From contig JAOTWP010000028.1 of assembly GCA_029862975.1 (NCBI GenBank), positions 1 through 36,918 on the forward strand: a stretch of 36,918 nt of DNA. The letters run 5' to 3'. Within the stretch, counting starts at the first letter, position 1; each line of letters opens with the position of its first letter. The notes under the pieces are model-generated. The model ran no database searches and was not told the origin of the DNA. It saw nothing but the letters and a program-made list of their open reading frames with translations. Origin of the DNA: Acidobacteriota bacterium. Its GTDB lineage: Bacteria > Acidobacteriota > Thermoanaerobaculia > Multivoradales > JAHEKO01. Positions 1 through 10,144 of the stretch are shown here, piece after piece. The position numbers and the translations under genes were made by a program.

Positions 1-115
1 CGCTGGCGATCGCTTCGCCGCCGGCCAGGCTGACGGTGTTGGCGATGACGCTCTTCGACTCGGGCGTCAGGGGCTCTCCAGGTCCACGCCGGGCGATCGG
101 GCCGGAGAGCCCCAC
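1..115 (-). CDS. Partial CDS running off the left edge, unidentified
   Basis: On the minus strand one frame stays open from inside the preceding gene to the window edge. From about position 85 leftwards almost every codon ends in G or C, as in the real genes around it. The visible peptide includes LTPESKSVIANTVSLAGGE. I set the start at a GTG (115), but there is no convincing ribosome binding site, and a CTG near position 70 is an alternative. It would lie directly downstream of the FG-GAP gene in the same orientation. No family is recognisable from so short a piece. Confidence 0.35.
   Translation of the reverse strand, partial: MGLSGPIARRGPGEPLTPESKSVIANTVSLAGGEAIAS
70..113. repeat. 10-bp perfect inverted repeat
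   Basis: The arms are GGGGCTCTCC (70-79) and GGAGAGCCCC (104-113), separated by 24 bases. It lies just past the stop codon of the minus-strand FG-GAP gene, so it could be a transcription terminator or attenuator, although no T-run follows. It overlaps the start of the partial ORF at the left edge, which makes a simple terminator role uncertain. Confidence 0.35.
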
Positions 116-134
116 GGTAGTCGGCGGGCCGGGC

Positions 135-1997
135 TCAGCCCGGGAAGACCACGGACCAGGCAGTCGTGTCGCCGGACTCGAAGCCGTCTTCGAAGATCTG
201 GCAGCCGTCGGGGATGCCGTTGCCGTCCTCGTCGGGGACCTGGCCGAGGAGGATCTCGAGGATGTCGGGGACCTCGTTGCCGTTGCAGTCGGCGGGCTCG
301 CCGTCGTAGGCGGCGAGGAAGCCGTCGAAGTCGGCGAGGTCGACGTCGCTCTCGCCCTCGAAGTCCATGACCTCGCAGCCGGGCTCGAGCGGAATCTCGT
401 AGCAGGCGGCGAAGACGAGGAAGTCGTCGAGGTCGACGAGGCCGTCGGCGTCGGCGTCGCCCAGCCTCTCCGGCGGGTAGAGGGTCCAGGTGCGGTTGGC
501 GGGGAGGCCGGTCAGGGTGCGGGTGGGGGTGCCGCCGGGCCAGACGGCGGCGATCTCGTCGGCGGCCGCGGCCTGGTCGAGGCCGACGTGGGCGGCGAGC
601 TCGTTCTGGCCGAGGTAACCGTTGCCGCCGGCGAGGATCTCGCGCAGCTGCCACGCCGCGCCGACGCGGGTGTCGATGCTGCCGCCGACGGCCAGCCGGT
701 CGGCGCCCAGGCCCGCCATGCGGTAGCGGATCCAGTTGCGGGTCTCGCCCTCGTGGTTGACGAAGAGCTCGACGTTGCCGCCGAGGTTGTTCACCAGCAG
801 ATCGAGGTCGCCGTCGGCGTCGACGTCGGCGATCGCCGAGCCGAAGGAGGGCTCGGGGCTGGCGGTGACGCCGGCGGCGGCGCCGATCTCGGTGCAGGGG
901 AAGGCGGCGCCGCAGGCGTAGAGCGCGTTGGGCTCGAACATGTTGTTGACGTAGAGGTCCTGGAAGCCGTCGTTGTCGAAGTCGAAGAAGATGGCGCCCC
1001 AGGAGGTGATCCAGTTGTCCACCCCGGCGCTCGCGGAGGATTCGACGAAGGTGCCGTCGCCCTGGTTGAGGAGCAGCGGGTTGTAGCCGTCCTCGTAGTC
1101 GCCGACGTTGGTGCAGTAGAGGTCCGGCCAGCGGTTGCCGTCGAAGTCGCCGCAGGCGACCCCCATCGAGAAGAGCCCGACGTCGGCGCCGGAGCCGGCG
1201 GAGACGTTGACCAGCGCGCCGCCGTCGTTGCGCCACAGCTGGTTGGGGCGGAAGAGCGGCGGCAGGTGGCCGCGGTCGTTCGAGAGGTAGAGGTCGACGT
1301 CGCCGTCGCGGTCGTAGTCGAACCAGACGGGCTGGAAGCCGTAGCCGTGGTCATCGACGGTCTGGGCCACGCTCACGTCCTCGAAGGTGCCCTCGCCCAA
1401 GTTGCGGTAGAGCCGGTTGTCGAGGTCGTCGGTGCCGGGGACGATGCCGTTGTAATTGGCGACGTAGAGGTCGAGCCAGCCGTCGCCGTCGAAGTCGGCG
1501 AAGGCCGCCGCCTTGCCGGCCCCGGGGTCGTCGACCCCGGCCGCGGCGCTTGCGTCCGCAAAGGAGAAGCCGCCGAGGTTGACGGCCAGGACGTTGGGCT
1601 CGCCCACCTGCGCGAAGTAGAGGTCGAGGTCGCCGTCGCCGTCGACGTCGCCGGCCGCGACCCCGGAGGCCTCCGGCAGAAGGGGGAGCCCGTTGCCCGT
1701 CGAGCGGTTCGTGAAGTGGCCGCTGCCGTCGTTCTCGAAGACGCCGACCTGGCCGCCGGCGGCGCCGACGGCGACGACGTCCTCGTCGCCGTCGCCGTCG
1801 AGGTCGGCGAAGGCGCAGCCGAACCCGAGGTAGCCGTCGGCCTGCGGGTGGTCCTGCATGACGTAGACGAGGCCGCGCGCCACGGCCTCCTCCGTGAAGG
1901 GTGCCAGGCCCTCAGGGGCGGCGCCGGCCGCCGGGGCGAGGCAGGCGAGAAGGAGAGCCGGCGGCAGGGCCGGGCGCGAAGTGGAGCACCAGGTCAT
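135..1997 (-). CDS. Secreted FG-GAP/VCBS propeller protein with ASPIC/UnbV domain and dockerin-like tail
   Basis: This 620-residue exported protein starts with a signal peptide (residues 1-26, cleavage after AAGA). At least seven FG-GAP/VCBS blades follow, with calcium-loop motifs such as ADLDGDGDED, GDVDGDGDLD, ADFDGDGWLD and ADVDADGDLD. An ASPIC/UnbV (CRTAC1-type) domain spans about 420-505. The C-terminus carries two dockerin-like EF-hand loops (DADADGLVDLDD, DFEGESDVDLAD), a thrombospondin-3-like DCNGNEVPD stretch, and the motif FEDGFESGDTTAWS close to the end. Such proteins are usually surface or extracellular calcium-stabilised propellers with unknown ligands. I chose the internal ATG because it forms ATGA with the upstream gene's stop and gives a clean signal peptide; the longer open frame is antisense noise. 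The last residues VVFPG follow the motif, so the end looks intact. Confidence 0.9.
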   Translation of the reverse strand: MTWCSTSRPALPPALLLACLAPAAGAAPEGLAPFTEEAVARGLVYVMQDHPQADGYLGFGCAFADLDGDGDEDVVAVGAAGGQVGVFENDGSGHFTNRSTGNGLPLLPEASGVAAGDVDGDGDLDLYFAQVGEPNVLAVNLGGFSFADASAAAGVDDPGAGKAAAFADFDGDGWLDLYVANYNGIVPGTDDLDNRLYRNLGEGTFEDVSVAQTVDDHGYGFQPVWFDYDRDGDVDLYLSNDRGHLPPLFRPNQLWRNDGGALVNVSAGSGADVGLFSMGVACGDFDGNRWPDLYCTNVGDYEDGYNPLLLNQGDGTFVESSASAGVDNWITSWGAIFFDFDNDGFQDLYVNNMFEPNALYACGAAFPCTEIGAAAGVTASPEPSFGSAIADVDADGDLDLLVNNLGGNVELFVNHEGETRNWIRYRMAGLGADRLAVGGSIDTRVGAAWQLREILAGGNGYLGQNELAAHVGLDQAAAADEIAAVWPGGTPTRTLTGLPANRTWTLYPPERLGDADADGLVDLDDFLVFAACYEIPLEPGCEVMDFEGESDVDLADFDGFLAAYDGEPADCNGNEVPDILEILLGQVPDEDGNGIPDGCQIFEDGFESGDTTAWSVVFPG

Positions 1998-3649
1998 GCC
2001 GCGGGCCCCGAGCGCCGCGCGCTCGCCGCCGGCGGCCGCGGCGCTTCCGGGTCTGCTCCGCCCACCGTCGTCGACCAGCGGCTGGTGTCGCCCGACTCGA
2101 AGCCGTCGGCGAAGAGCAGCTCCACGGTCAGCTCCTGGTTGACGGCGACGCCGGTGCGCGTCGTCGAGGCACCGTCCGGCCAGTCGACGCGGACCCAGTC
2201 GACGGTGGTCGCCGCGCCGACGCCGAAGAACGCCTCGAGCGGCTCCTGACCCAGGTAGCTTGTGCCGGCGGCGATGCGGCGCAGCATCGTCGCTCCGCCC
2301 ACCCCGGCGCGCACCAGGGCGCCGACGGAGAAACGGTTCGGCCCCGAGCTTCGCGGGCGCACGACGAGGTAGTTGCCGTCGCCCACGGGCCGTTGATTCT
2401 CGAGCAGCCGCAGCGGCACGGCTTCGCCTCTGGCGGTCATGCACGCCTGCACGAGATCGAGATCGCCGTCGCGGTCGAAGTCGGCCGCCGAGAGCGAGCT
2501 GCCCCAATCCGTGTCGTCGAACTGCACCGGCGCGGAGACGTCCGCGAACGGCAGCCCGCCGCCCGGGCTCTCGAAGAACCGCGAGGGGTCGGTGGCGAAC
2601 TCGCCCGAGCGCCAACCGTTCGTGGCGGCGAGATCGAGGTCGCCGTCGTCGTCGGCGTCGAGGAACGTGGCGCCCCAGCCGAAGTACCCCTGATCGACGC
2701 CCATCGCCGCCGAGACCTCGTCGAAGTCGAGGACGGCGCCGACCGACTCGTTGCGCAGCAGCACGTTGTGGCGCGGGCCGCCGGGAGCCTCGGGCAGGAA
2801 GATGTTCGTCACGTAGACGTCGAAGTCGCCGTCGTCGTCGTAGTCCGCGAGCGCCATGCCCATGTCGTTCATGGCGTTGTCGAGCCCGGCCGCCGGGGCG
2901 ACGTCGACGAAGGTCCCGTCGTGCTGGTTGTGCCACAGGATGTTGGCCGCGAAGTCGATGGCGACGTAGATGTCCGTCCAGCCGTCGCCGTCGAAGTCCT
3001 CCATGGCGCACTGGTGGGCGTGGCGCACCACCGCCACGCCGCTCGCGGCGCTCGCGTCCGTGAAGCCGCCCGCGCCGGTGTTGAGGAACAGATGCCCGGG
3101 TCCGGGCCACTGGGCGGTGAAGACGTCGAGGTAGCCGTCGTTGTTCAGGTCTCCGGCGCAGATCCCCGACCAGTGGTGGGTCTCCTCGAGCACGATCGGC
3201 GGCTTGAAGACGCCGGCCTCGACGGTGACGTCGGTGAAGACGGGTCCGGGGTCCTGCCGGTAGAGGGTGAAGGACGAGGCGGCGAGGACGTCGTCGTTGG
3301 CGACCCAGCGGTCGAGGTCGCCGTCGCCGTCGTAGTCGAGCCAGAGGCCGACCCGGCTCGAGGCGAGCGAGCCGAGCCCGACCGCCGCGCCGATCTCGGC
3401 AAAGGAGCCGCCCAGGTTGCGGTAGAGCCGGTCGGGGGTGCCGGCGGCCTGCGGCACGAAGAGATCGACCAGCCCGTCATCGTCGAAGTCGACCGCGGCC
3501 GCGCCGGTGCCGTGCCCGTTCTCCGGCACGTGCGGGCCGATGCCCCAGGCCGCGCTGGCGTCGACGAAGAAGGCGTCGATCGCCATCGCGGCCGCCGGGA
3601 ACGCGCAAAAAACCGCCAGCGCGACGGAGGCCCGTCGCGTGGCGGTCAT
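1994..3649 (-). CDS. Secreted FG-GAP/VCBS propeller protein with ASPIC/UnbV domain
   Basis: This 551-residue exported protein has a signal peptide (about 1-23, ending AAAMA). About seven FG-GAP blades follow, for example VDFDDDGLVD, LDYDGDGDLD, EDFDGDGWTD and ADFDRDGDLD. An ASPIC/UnbV domain occupies about 425-508. The motif FADGFESGDTSRWS lies at about 511-524, followed by 25 or so Pro/Ala-rich residues, so here the motif is not quite terminal. The ribosome binding site AAGGGG lies upstream of the ATG. The stop overlaps the start of the next gene (ATGA), which predicts translational coupling. It is a clear paralogue of its downstream neighbour but lacks the dockerin-like loops. Confidence 0.9.
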   Translation of the reverse strand: MTATRRASVALAVFCAFPAAAMAIDAFFVDASAAWGIGPHVPENGHGTGAAAVDFDDDGLVDLFVPQAAGTPDRLYRNLGGSFAEIGAAVGLGSLASSRVGLWLDYDGDGDLDRWVANDDVLAASSFTLYRQDPGPVFTDVTVEAGVFKPPIVLEETHHWSGICAGDLNNDGYLDVFTAQWPGPGHLFLNTGAGGFTDASAASGVAVVRHAHQCAMEDFDGDGWTDIYVAIDFAANILWHNQHDGTFVDVAPAAGLDNAMNDMGMALADYDDDGDFDVYVTNIFLPEAPGGPRHNVLLRNESVGAVLDFDEVSAAMGVDQGYFGWGATFLDADDDGDLDLAATNGWRSGEFATDPSRFFESPGGGLPFADVSAPVQFDDTDWGSSLSAADFDRDGDLDLVQACMTARGEAVPLRLLENQRPVGDGNYLVVRPRSSGPNRFSVGALVRAGVGGATMLRRIAAGTSYLGQEPLEAFFGVGAATTVDWVRVDWPDGASTTRTGVAVNQELTVELLFADGFESGDTSRWSTTVGGADPEAPRPPAASARRSGPAA

Positions 3650-3675
3650 CTCTCGATCCCCTTGTCCGGCGGCGC

Positions 3676-4302
3676 TTAGCCGTCGATCTCGAAGTTCTTG
3701 AGCTCGACGGGGACGACCACGCACGACACTTGGGCCGCGTCGGCGCAGATCTGGTCCCAAGCGGTGTCGCAGCAGAACGGGTCCGCGGCGCAGATCATGG
3801 TGCAGCAGCCGGGGCACGGCGGTCCGCCGCAGGTGTCGTCGCAGAACGGCGTGCCGTTGGCGATGAAGCAGCCGCCGGTGCCGGCCTGGCCGCAGGGGCC
3901 CACCAGCTTGTCGTCGACGGCGAGCTCGAACTGGCTCCCGGAGCCGCCGATCTTGCTGACCTCGATGAAGAAGCGCTGCCCGGGGAAGCCGGCGACCAGC
4001 ACGTGGGCGAGACGCCCGCCGCCGCCCGAGCTCTCGGCGACGGGAGCGCCGCCGCAAGCGCCGAAGACCACCAGGCGGGTCTCGAACTGGGTGCCCGGCA
4101 GGCTGGTGTTGATGGGGATGTTCCCGGTGCCGGTCGCATCGTAGCTGTACCACTTGCTGTTGGCGCCGCCGAGGTCGTCGGCGAAGGTGCCGGCCTGGAC
4201 CAAGATGGCCTCGTTGCAGCTGCCGCCGGCGGCCGCGAAGGCCGTGCCGGTCGCTGCCAGGGCCAGAACGGCCAGGGTGATGATGAAGGTGTGCTTGCGC
4301 AT
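3676..4302 (-). CDS. Small exported protein with PPC-like domain and Cys-rich C-terminus
   Basis: This 208-residue protein has a signal peptide (1-24, ending TAFAA). A beta-rich segment of the bacterial pre-peptidase C-terminal (PPC) style follows (CNEAILVQAG to LVVFGACGG). The C-terminal third is Cys-rich, with CCTMICAADPFCCDTAWDQI, a disulfide-type motif I know from secreted proteins of planctomycetes and myxobacteria. No catalytic residues are evident, so a structural or adhesive surface role is an inference. The start is the ATG preceded by AAGAGGAG. An upstream in-frame ATG would put that ribosome site inside the coding region. It is the first gene of the minus-strand operon, with 26 bases to the next start. 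Confidence 0.82.
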   Translation of the reverse strand: MRKHTFIITLAVLALAATGTAFAAAGGSCNEAILVQAGTFADDLGGANSKWYSYDATGTGNIPINTSLPGTQFETRLVVFGACGGAPVAESSGGGGRLAHVLVAGFPGQRFFIEVSKIGGSGSQFELAVDDKLVGPCGQAGTGGCFIANGTPFCDDTCGGPPCPGCCTMICAADPFCCDTAWDQICADAAQVSCVVVPVELKNFEIDG

Positions 4303-4478
4303 CGACGCTCTCCTCTTGTTCATCTCTCGGGTCTGATGCGCCATCCACCTCGGCTGGCGCCCAGCGGTTTCGGAACGCCGGATGGTAACCGCAACCCGGA
4401 AAATGAGCAATAGGGGGCGCGAGCAGGGTGGGAGAAGGGTAGGCCGCGGAGCTCCGGGCTTCTGGTAGGTTGCCGCTC

Positions 4479-7337
4479 GTGAGATGGACCCGAGCCAAGG
4501 CGCGGATCGGGCTGGCGGTCCTGGCACCGGGTCTGGCCGCGGCCGGCTGGAGCTGCCGGCCGGCCGGCGACGCCCAGGGGCTGGTGCGGCTCGTCGAGCA
4601 GGTAACGCCCGAGACGATCGTCGAGAGCCCGCTCCTGGCCCTGGGGCCGGTGGGCGAGCTCGCGGCGCGCCCGCTCTGGCGGGGCGCCTTCGACGCCGCC
4701 ACGCTCCGACAGCTCGGCTGGCTCGCGGAGCGCCTGCCGGGCGGGAGCCTGCGGCTCGACGACGACCCGGAGCTCGGGCCCGTCGCCTGCCTGCGCGGCG
4801 GCAGGGCGCGGCGCTTCCCCATTCTCGTCGCCGCGCGTCCCCTGGCCCGCTACCGCGTCACGAGGGTCTGGAGGTCGAACCGGGCGATCCTGGACCTGCG
4901 GGTCGTCGAGTCCTCCGTGAAGCTGGCCGTGCCCTCGGCGGTCAACAGCGAGACCGATCGGCAGCGGATCCTGCGCGGCACCTTCCTCGAGAAGGGAGCG
5001 ACGCCGGCGGTGCACCGCTTCACGGCCGCCGCCGCGCCCGGCGCCTGGGATCGGGCGGCCGTCGACTTCACCGCCAGCCTCGACACCCGCACGCTCGTCG
5101 TGCTCTTCGAGCGGGCCGACGGCTCCGCCGGCGCCGAGGCCTGCCTGGCCGAGGTGACGATCGAGGAGCTCGCGGCCACGCCCGAGCAGGAGATCGCCCT
5201 GCTGGCGCGGGCCTGGCCGGCCGCGGCCGGCGGCGCGAGCCCCGCCGGGGACCTCGGCCTGGCCAAGCGCGGCAGCCTGCTGCCGGTTCGCCGGCTGCGC
5301 AACACCCGGCCGCCCTACGACGAGAACTACGAGCGCGTCGACGCCCTCTTTGCGCCGGCGCCGACGACGCTGCGCTTTCCCGTGACCGTGCCCGCGGGCG
5401 GCCGGCTCACCTTCTCCTACGCGCTGGCGAGCGGCTCGCAGTTCGGCGACGCGGCGCGCTTCGAGGTCGCGGTCCGCGACGGCGGCGGGGCGACGGAGGT
5501 CTTCGCCGGCGAGGCGGCGATCGGCGAGGACGGAGCCGGCTGGCACTGGCGGCGGGCGGAGGTGGCGCTGGCGCGCTGGTCCGGGCGCCGGGTCGAGATC
5601 GAGCTGCGCACCCGCCTCGCCGGCGACCAGGCCGCGGGCGGGCGGGGCTTCGCGCTCTGGGGCAACCCGATCGTGGATGCGCCGCGGCGCCCGGGCGAGC
5701 CGCCGAACGTCGTCCTCATCGGCATCGACACCCTGCGCGCCGACCGCCTCTCCTCGTACGGCCACGACCGGGCGACGACGCCCAACCTCGACCGGCTCGC
5801 CGCCGAGGGCGTCCGCTTCGACCAGGCGGTGTCGGCCGCCAACTGGACGGCGCCGGCGTTCGCGTCGATCTTCACCGGCCTGCCCGCGTCCCGCCACGGC
5901 GTCGTGAACCAGGAGCTCGCCCTGTCCGAGAGCGCGAGCACCTTGGCGGAGCGCCTGCAGGCCGGCGGTTGGCGCACCCACGCGGTGGTCTACAAGGCCT
6001 TCCTCTTCGGGCTCGGCCTCGACCAGGGCTTCGACCGCTGGTTCAACCTGCCCACCTCGCGGCGCACGGCGCAGGACAATCTCGACAAGGCCCTCGCCTG
6101 GCTGGAGCACAACTACGACCGCCGCTTCTTCCTGTTCCTCCATCTCGACGATCCGCACCAGCCGTTCAACCAGCCCGCCCCCTTCGACCTCGAGTTCGGC
6201 GACGAGCGCGCCCACGCGGAGCTCGGCCTCGAGCTGCCGGTCGCCATCAGCGGCAGGGGAGTCGACGGCTGCCGGCACTGTTTCGCGGAGCGCCGGCCGC
6301 GGCCGGAGTTCGTGCCCGTGGCCCAGGCCCTCTACGACGGTGAGGTGGCGTACACCGACGACCGCATCGGGGCCCTCTTCGACTGGCTGCGCGAGCACGG
6401 CGTCTGGGAGGACACGGTCGTCGCCGTGGTCGCCGATCACGGCGAGGTGATCTACGACCGTCAGGGCTCCTGGGGGCACGGGGCGACCCTGCTCAGCGAC
6501 GAGCTCGTGCGCGTGCCCCTCATCCTCAGGCCGGGGCGGGGCCGCCGCTTCGAGGAGGGGCTCGTGGTGCACGAGCAGGTCCGGGTGACGGACCTGCTGC
6601 CCACCATCCTCGAGGCCGCCGGGCTGCCCGCCGGGGCCGCGACGGCCGAGTCGCGCAGCCTGTGGCCGCTGATCGAGAGGTCGGAGACCGCCGACCGCCC
6701 GGCGTTCGTGGAGAATCCCGAGCGCGACGTCTTCGGCGTGCGCAGCCGCGAGTGGAAGTACGTCGTGCGCGCGCCGCGCAGCTGGACCACCGCGCACCAG
6801 CTCTACGATCTGCGAGCCGATCCCGGCGAGCGCGTCGACGTCGTGCGCGAGCATCCCGAGGCGCTGGCGCGGATGGGCGATCTGCTGGCGTCGTTCCTGC
6901 TGCGCGCCCGGCCGGGCCCCTTCGTGCTGGCCCTGGGGGACGGCGAGCCCGGCGCGGTCCGGCTCGTCCTCGAGGCCGGCGACGACGTGAGGTTCCGCCC
7001 GTTCGTGGGATTGACGCCCGCCGCCGCCGGCGCCGCGGGACGGGATCGCCCGGTTGCCGGCGGCGGCCGCGTGCTCGCTCTGCTCGAGATCGAGCTGCCG
7101 CCCGGACACGCCGTGCGCGCGACGCTCGCGAGCGGCGAGCGGACCCTGGCCAGCCGGACGGCGACCCTCGAGACCCTGCTGCCCTGGGACGAGGGGCTTT
7201 TCGAGCGGCTGGCCGGGCTCCCCGCGCCGGCGCTCTACTTCGTCCACGGCGCGCCGCCGGTCGGAGCGGAGCGCGCCGCAGCGACCACCAATCTCGACCA
7301 GCTCGAGGACCTCGAGGCCCTCGGCTACCTCGAGTAG
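4479..7337 (+). CDS. Sulfatase-superfamily (alkaline phosphatase fold) lipoprotein or exported hydrolase
   Basis: This protein of about 952 residues has an N-terminal membrane-targeting segment ending GWSC, a possible but atypical lipobox. About 380 residues of unassigned, partly beta-rich sequence follow. The sulfatase domain begins at VVLIGIDTLRADR, with metal-ligand D417, and continues through TPNLDRLAAEGVRF, VVADHGE and GHGATLLSDELVRVP. The usual formylglycine position (C/S-x-P-x-R) reads T457-A-P-A-F, so the nucleophile is probably Thr and the Arg is missing. This favours a phosphatase or phosphotransferase-like member over a true arylsulfatase. The end EDLEALGYLE is typical of acidobacterial sulfatase-like proteins. 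I chose GTG 4479, with GGTAGG nine bases upstream, over TTG 4470. It is divergent from the minus-strand operon. Confidence 0.85.
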   Translation: MRWTRAKARIGLAVLAPGLAAAGWSCRPAGDAQGLVRLVEQVTPETIVESPLLALGPVGELAARPLWRGAFDAATLRQLGWLAERLPGGSLRLDDDPELGPVACLRGGRARRFPILVAARPLARYRVTRVWRSNRAILDLRVVESSVKLAVPSAVNSETDRQRILRGTFLEKGATPAVHRFTAAAAPGAWDRAAVDFTASLDTRTLVVLFERADGSAGAEACLAEVTIEELAATPEQEIALLARAWPAAAGGASPAGDLGLAKRGSLLPVRRLRNTRPPYDENYERVDALFAPAPTTLRFPVTVPAGGRLTFSYALASGSQFGDAARFEVAVRDGGGATEVFAGEAAIGEDGAGWHWRRAEVALARWSGRRVEIELRTRLAGDQAAGGRGFALWGNPIVDAPRRPGEPPNVVLIGIDTLRADRLSSYGHDRATTPNLDRLAAEGVRFDQAVSAANWTAPAFASIFTGLPASRHGVVNQELALSESASTLAERLQAGGWRTHAVVYKAFLFGLGLDQGFDRWFNLPTSRRTAQDNLDKALAWLEHNYDRRFFLFLHLDDPHQPFNQPAPFDLEFGDERAHAELGLELPVAISGRGVDGCRHCFAERRPRPEFVPVAQALYDGEVAYTDDRIGALFDWLREHGVWEDTVVAVVADHGEVIYDRQGSWGHGATLLSDELVRVPLILRPGRGRRFEEGLVVHEQVRVTDLLPTILEAAGLPAGAATAESRSLWPLIERSETADRPAFVENPERDVFGVRSREWKYVVRAPRSWTTAHQLYDLRADPGERVDVVREHPEALARMGDLLASFLLRARPGPFVLALGDGEPGAVRLVLEAGDDVRFRPFVGLTPAAAGAAGRDRPVAGGGRVLALLEIELPPGHAVRATLASGERTLASRTATLETLLPWDEGLFERLAGLPAPALYFVHGAPPVGAERAAATTNLDQLEDLEALGYLE

Positions 7338-7404
7338 ACCGCGGCTCGCGTCCCGCGTCCCGGGGCGTCGTCGGGCGCGGGCGTCCTCGTGCCGGCAGCG
7401 CCGG

Positions 7405-8841
<1,437 letters not shown>

Positions 8842-9056
8842 CGGAGGATCATCCCACAGAGTGGTGGCGCCGGCCTCAACCGCCGCTCTCGGGCGTCCGG
8901 TGGCGGTCGACGAAGTCTTCGATCTGGCTCATCGCCGGTTCGGGCGCCGCCAGGGCCGGTGCCCGGCTCCCCCACTCGATCCGGTCTCGCGGACGCAGAA
9001 TACAACGTCCACGCCTCGGCGGCGACGGGCCGGTTGGGGGTAGACTGGACGGCGAG

Positions 9057-9067
9057 AGGGTAACCCT
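9057..9067 (+). promoter_or_regulatory. Ribosome binding site inside a small hairpin
   Basis: GAGAGGG, the likely ribosome binding site of the SEC-C gene, overlaps the palindrome AGGG-TAA-CCCT immediately before the ATG. A 4-bp G/C hairpin with a 3-base loop could partly mask the site. It is short enough to be chance. Confidence 0.25.
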
Positions 9068-9328
9068 ATGGCGAGAAAGATGCACTCCAAGGTCGTCTGG
9101 CCGGGGTTCTCGCGAACCCCGACGCCGCGGCACATCGCGAAGATCGGCCGCAACGACCGCTGTCCGTGCGGCAGCGGCAAGAAGTACAAGGACTGCCACG
9201 AGCGCGAGGGCTCGACGTTCCTCGAGAAGCTGGCGCGCCAGCACGACAAGGAGCGCCTCACCGAGCTCCGGGCCTCGCTCAAGGCCCAGGGCGTCCCCTG
9301 GTACCGGCGCTTCTTCGTCCGGCTCTAG
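9068..9328 (+). CDS. Small SEC-C zinc-binding protein
   Basis: This basic 86-residue protein carries a complete SEC-C motif, [16 protein letters not shown] (C32, C34, C43, H44), which binds one zinc ion. The motif occurs at the C-terminus of SecA and in many small proteins of unknown role. The remaining sequence is basic and helical. The ATG is preceded by GAGAGGG. The following membrane protease starts seven bases after the stop, so the two are probably co-transcribed. No specific function can be given. Confidence 0.85.
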   Translation: MARKMHSKVVWPGFSRTPTPRHIAKIGRNDRCPCGSGKKYKDCHEREGSTFLEKLARQHDKERLTELRASLKAQGVPWYRRFFVRL

Positions 9329-9334
9329 GCAGTG

Positions 9335-10060
9335 ATGCCCGGGCCGCGATTCGGCGGCCGCCCCGCGCGCCGGCGGGAGGTCGTCCTCTATGCCGTCCTG
9401 GCCGCCGCCGCGATCGCCTGGCTGCCCTGGCTGGGGCCGCTGGCCTACCCTTTCCGCCTGCTCTCGACCCTCGTCCACGAGCTCGGCCACGGGCTCGCGG
9501 CGCTGGCCACCGGCGGGGAGTTCCGGCGTCTCGTGGTGGCGGCCGACGGCTCCGGGCTCGCCTACACGGCGGGCGGCTGGCGGCTTCTCGTCGTGCCGGC
9601 CGGGTATCTCGGCACGGCCGTCTTCGCGGGCGGCCTCGTCCTCGTCGGCGCGAGCCCGCGGGCCGGCCGCTGGGCACTCGCGGCGCTCGGTGCGCTCGTC
9701 GGGCTCGCCTCGCTGCGCTACGGCCTGCCGAGCCTCGTCTCCCCGGAGGCGGCCGGCGGCGCGCTGGCGGTGGCGACGGGGCTGGCCGTCGGGGCGGCGT
9801 TCGTGGCCATCGCGGCGCGGGCGAGCGCCGGCTGGATCCTCTTCACCGTCCACCTCGTCGCCATCGAGGTCGGCCTGGCGGCGCTCGCCGATCTGTGGAC
9901 CCTGATCGGGCTTTCCGGCAACGGCGCCGGCCAGCCCACCGACGCCCGCGCCATGGCCGAGATGACGTGGATCCCCGCCATCGTCTGGGCCATCGTCTGG
10001 GCTCTCGCGGCGGCGGCCATCCTCGCCGCGGCCATCCGCGCGGCCTGGGGCGAGCGTTAG
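9335..10060 (+). CDS. M50B-like integral membrane zinc metalloprotease
   Basis: This protein of about 241 residues has several hydrophobic segments. The active-site motif HELGH (about residues 48-52) sits in the sequence STLVHELGHGLAAL, as in peptidase family M50B (PF13398-like) site-2-protease relatives. The second metal ligand of M50 proteases is not obvious to me. An extra membrane segment, MTWIPAIVWAIVWALAAAAI, closes the protein. Substrate and pathway are unknown. The start is ATG 9335 or the GTG directly before it (9332), and neither has a good ribosome site, so coupling to the SEC-C gene just upstream is likely. Confidence 0.82.
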   Translation: MPGPRFGGRPARRREVVLYAVLAAAAIAWLPWLGPLAYPFRLLSTLVHELGHGLAALATGGEFRRLVVAADGSGLAYTAGGWRLLVVPAGYLGTAVFAGGLVLVGASPRAGRWALAALGALVGLASLRYGLPSLVSPEAAGGALAVATGLAVGAAFVAIAARASAGWILFTVHLVAIEVGLAALADLWTLIGLSGNGAGQPTDARAMAEMTWIPAIVWAIVWALAAAAILAAAIRAAWGER

Positions 10061-10090
10061 GGTAGGGGGCGTCGGCGCCCGTGGCGAGCG

Positions 10091-10144
10091 ACACCGTTCA
10101 CTGGTGTATACTGATGGTGCACTGTCGAGTGCCTCGAGGAGGTG
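10091..10144 (+). promoter_or_regulatory. Promoter/operator region of the vapBC operon
   Basis: A consensus-like -10 box TATACT lies at 10107-10112; no good -35 box is visible. It is flanked by two inverted repeats: ACACC (91-95) with GGTGT (103-107), and GCACT (10119-23) with AGTGC (10128-32). TGGTG also occurs as a direct repeat at 10102 and 10115. Type II antitoxins commonly bind such sites to autoregulate. The strong GAGGAGGTG ribosome site (10136-44) ends this element. Confidence 0.5.

Noticed and set aside
36-3679. Long plus-strand open frames (737 and 592 residues) across the FG-GAP genes
   Set aside because: They are antisense to two clearly domain-bearing genes. The Val/Glu/Ala/Arg-rich composition and lack of any motif are what high GC content gives in the shadow frames.
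7392-7404. CCGGC-AGC-GCCGG hairpin between the convergent sulfatase and amidohydrolase genes
   Set aside because: Only 5 bp in a region where such GC palindromes arise often, and no T-run, so a terminator call is not justified.
8876-8932. 18-codon minus-strand ORF (MSQIEDFVDRHRTPESGG) between the amidohydrolase and SEC-C genes
   Set aside because: It looks protein-like but has no ribosome site and no partner motif. It may be a chance frame or a tiny remnant; support is too weak to call a gene.
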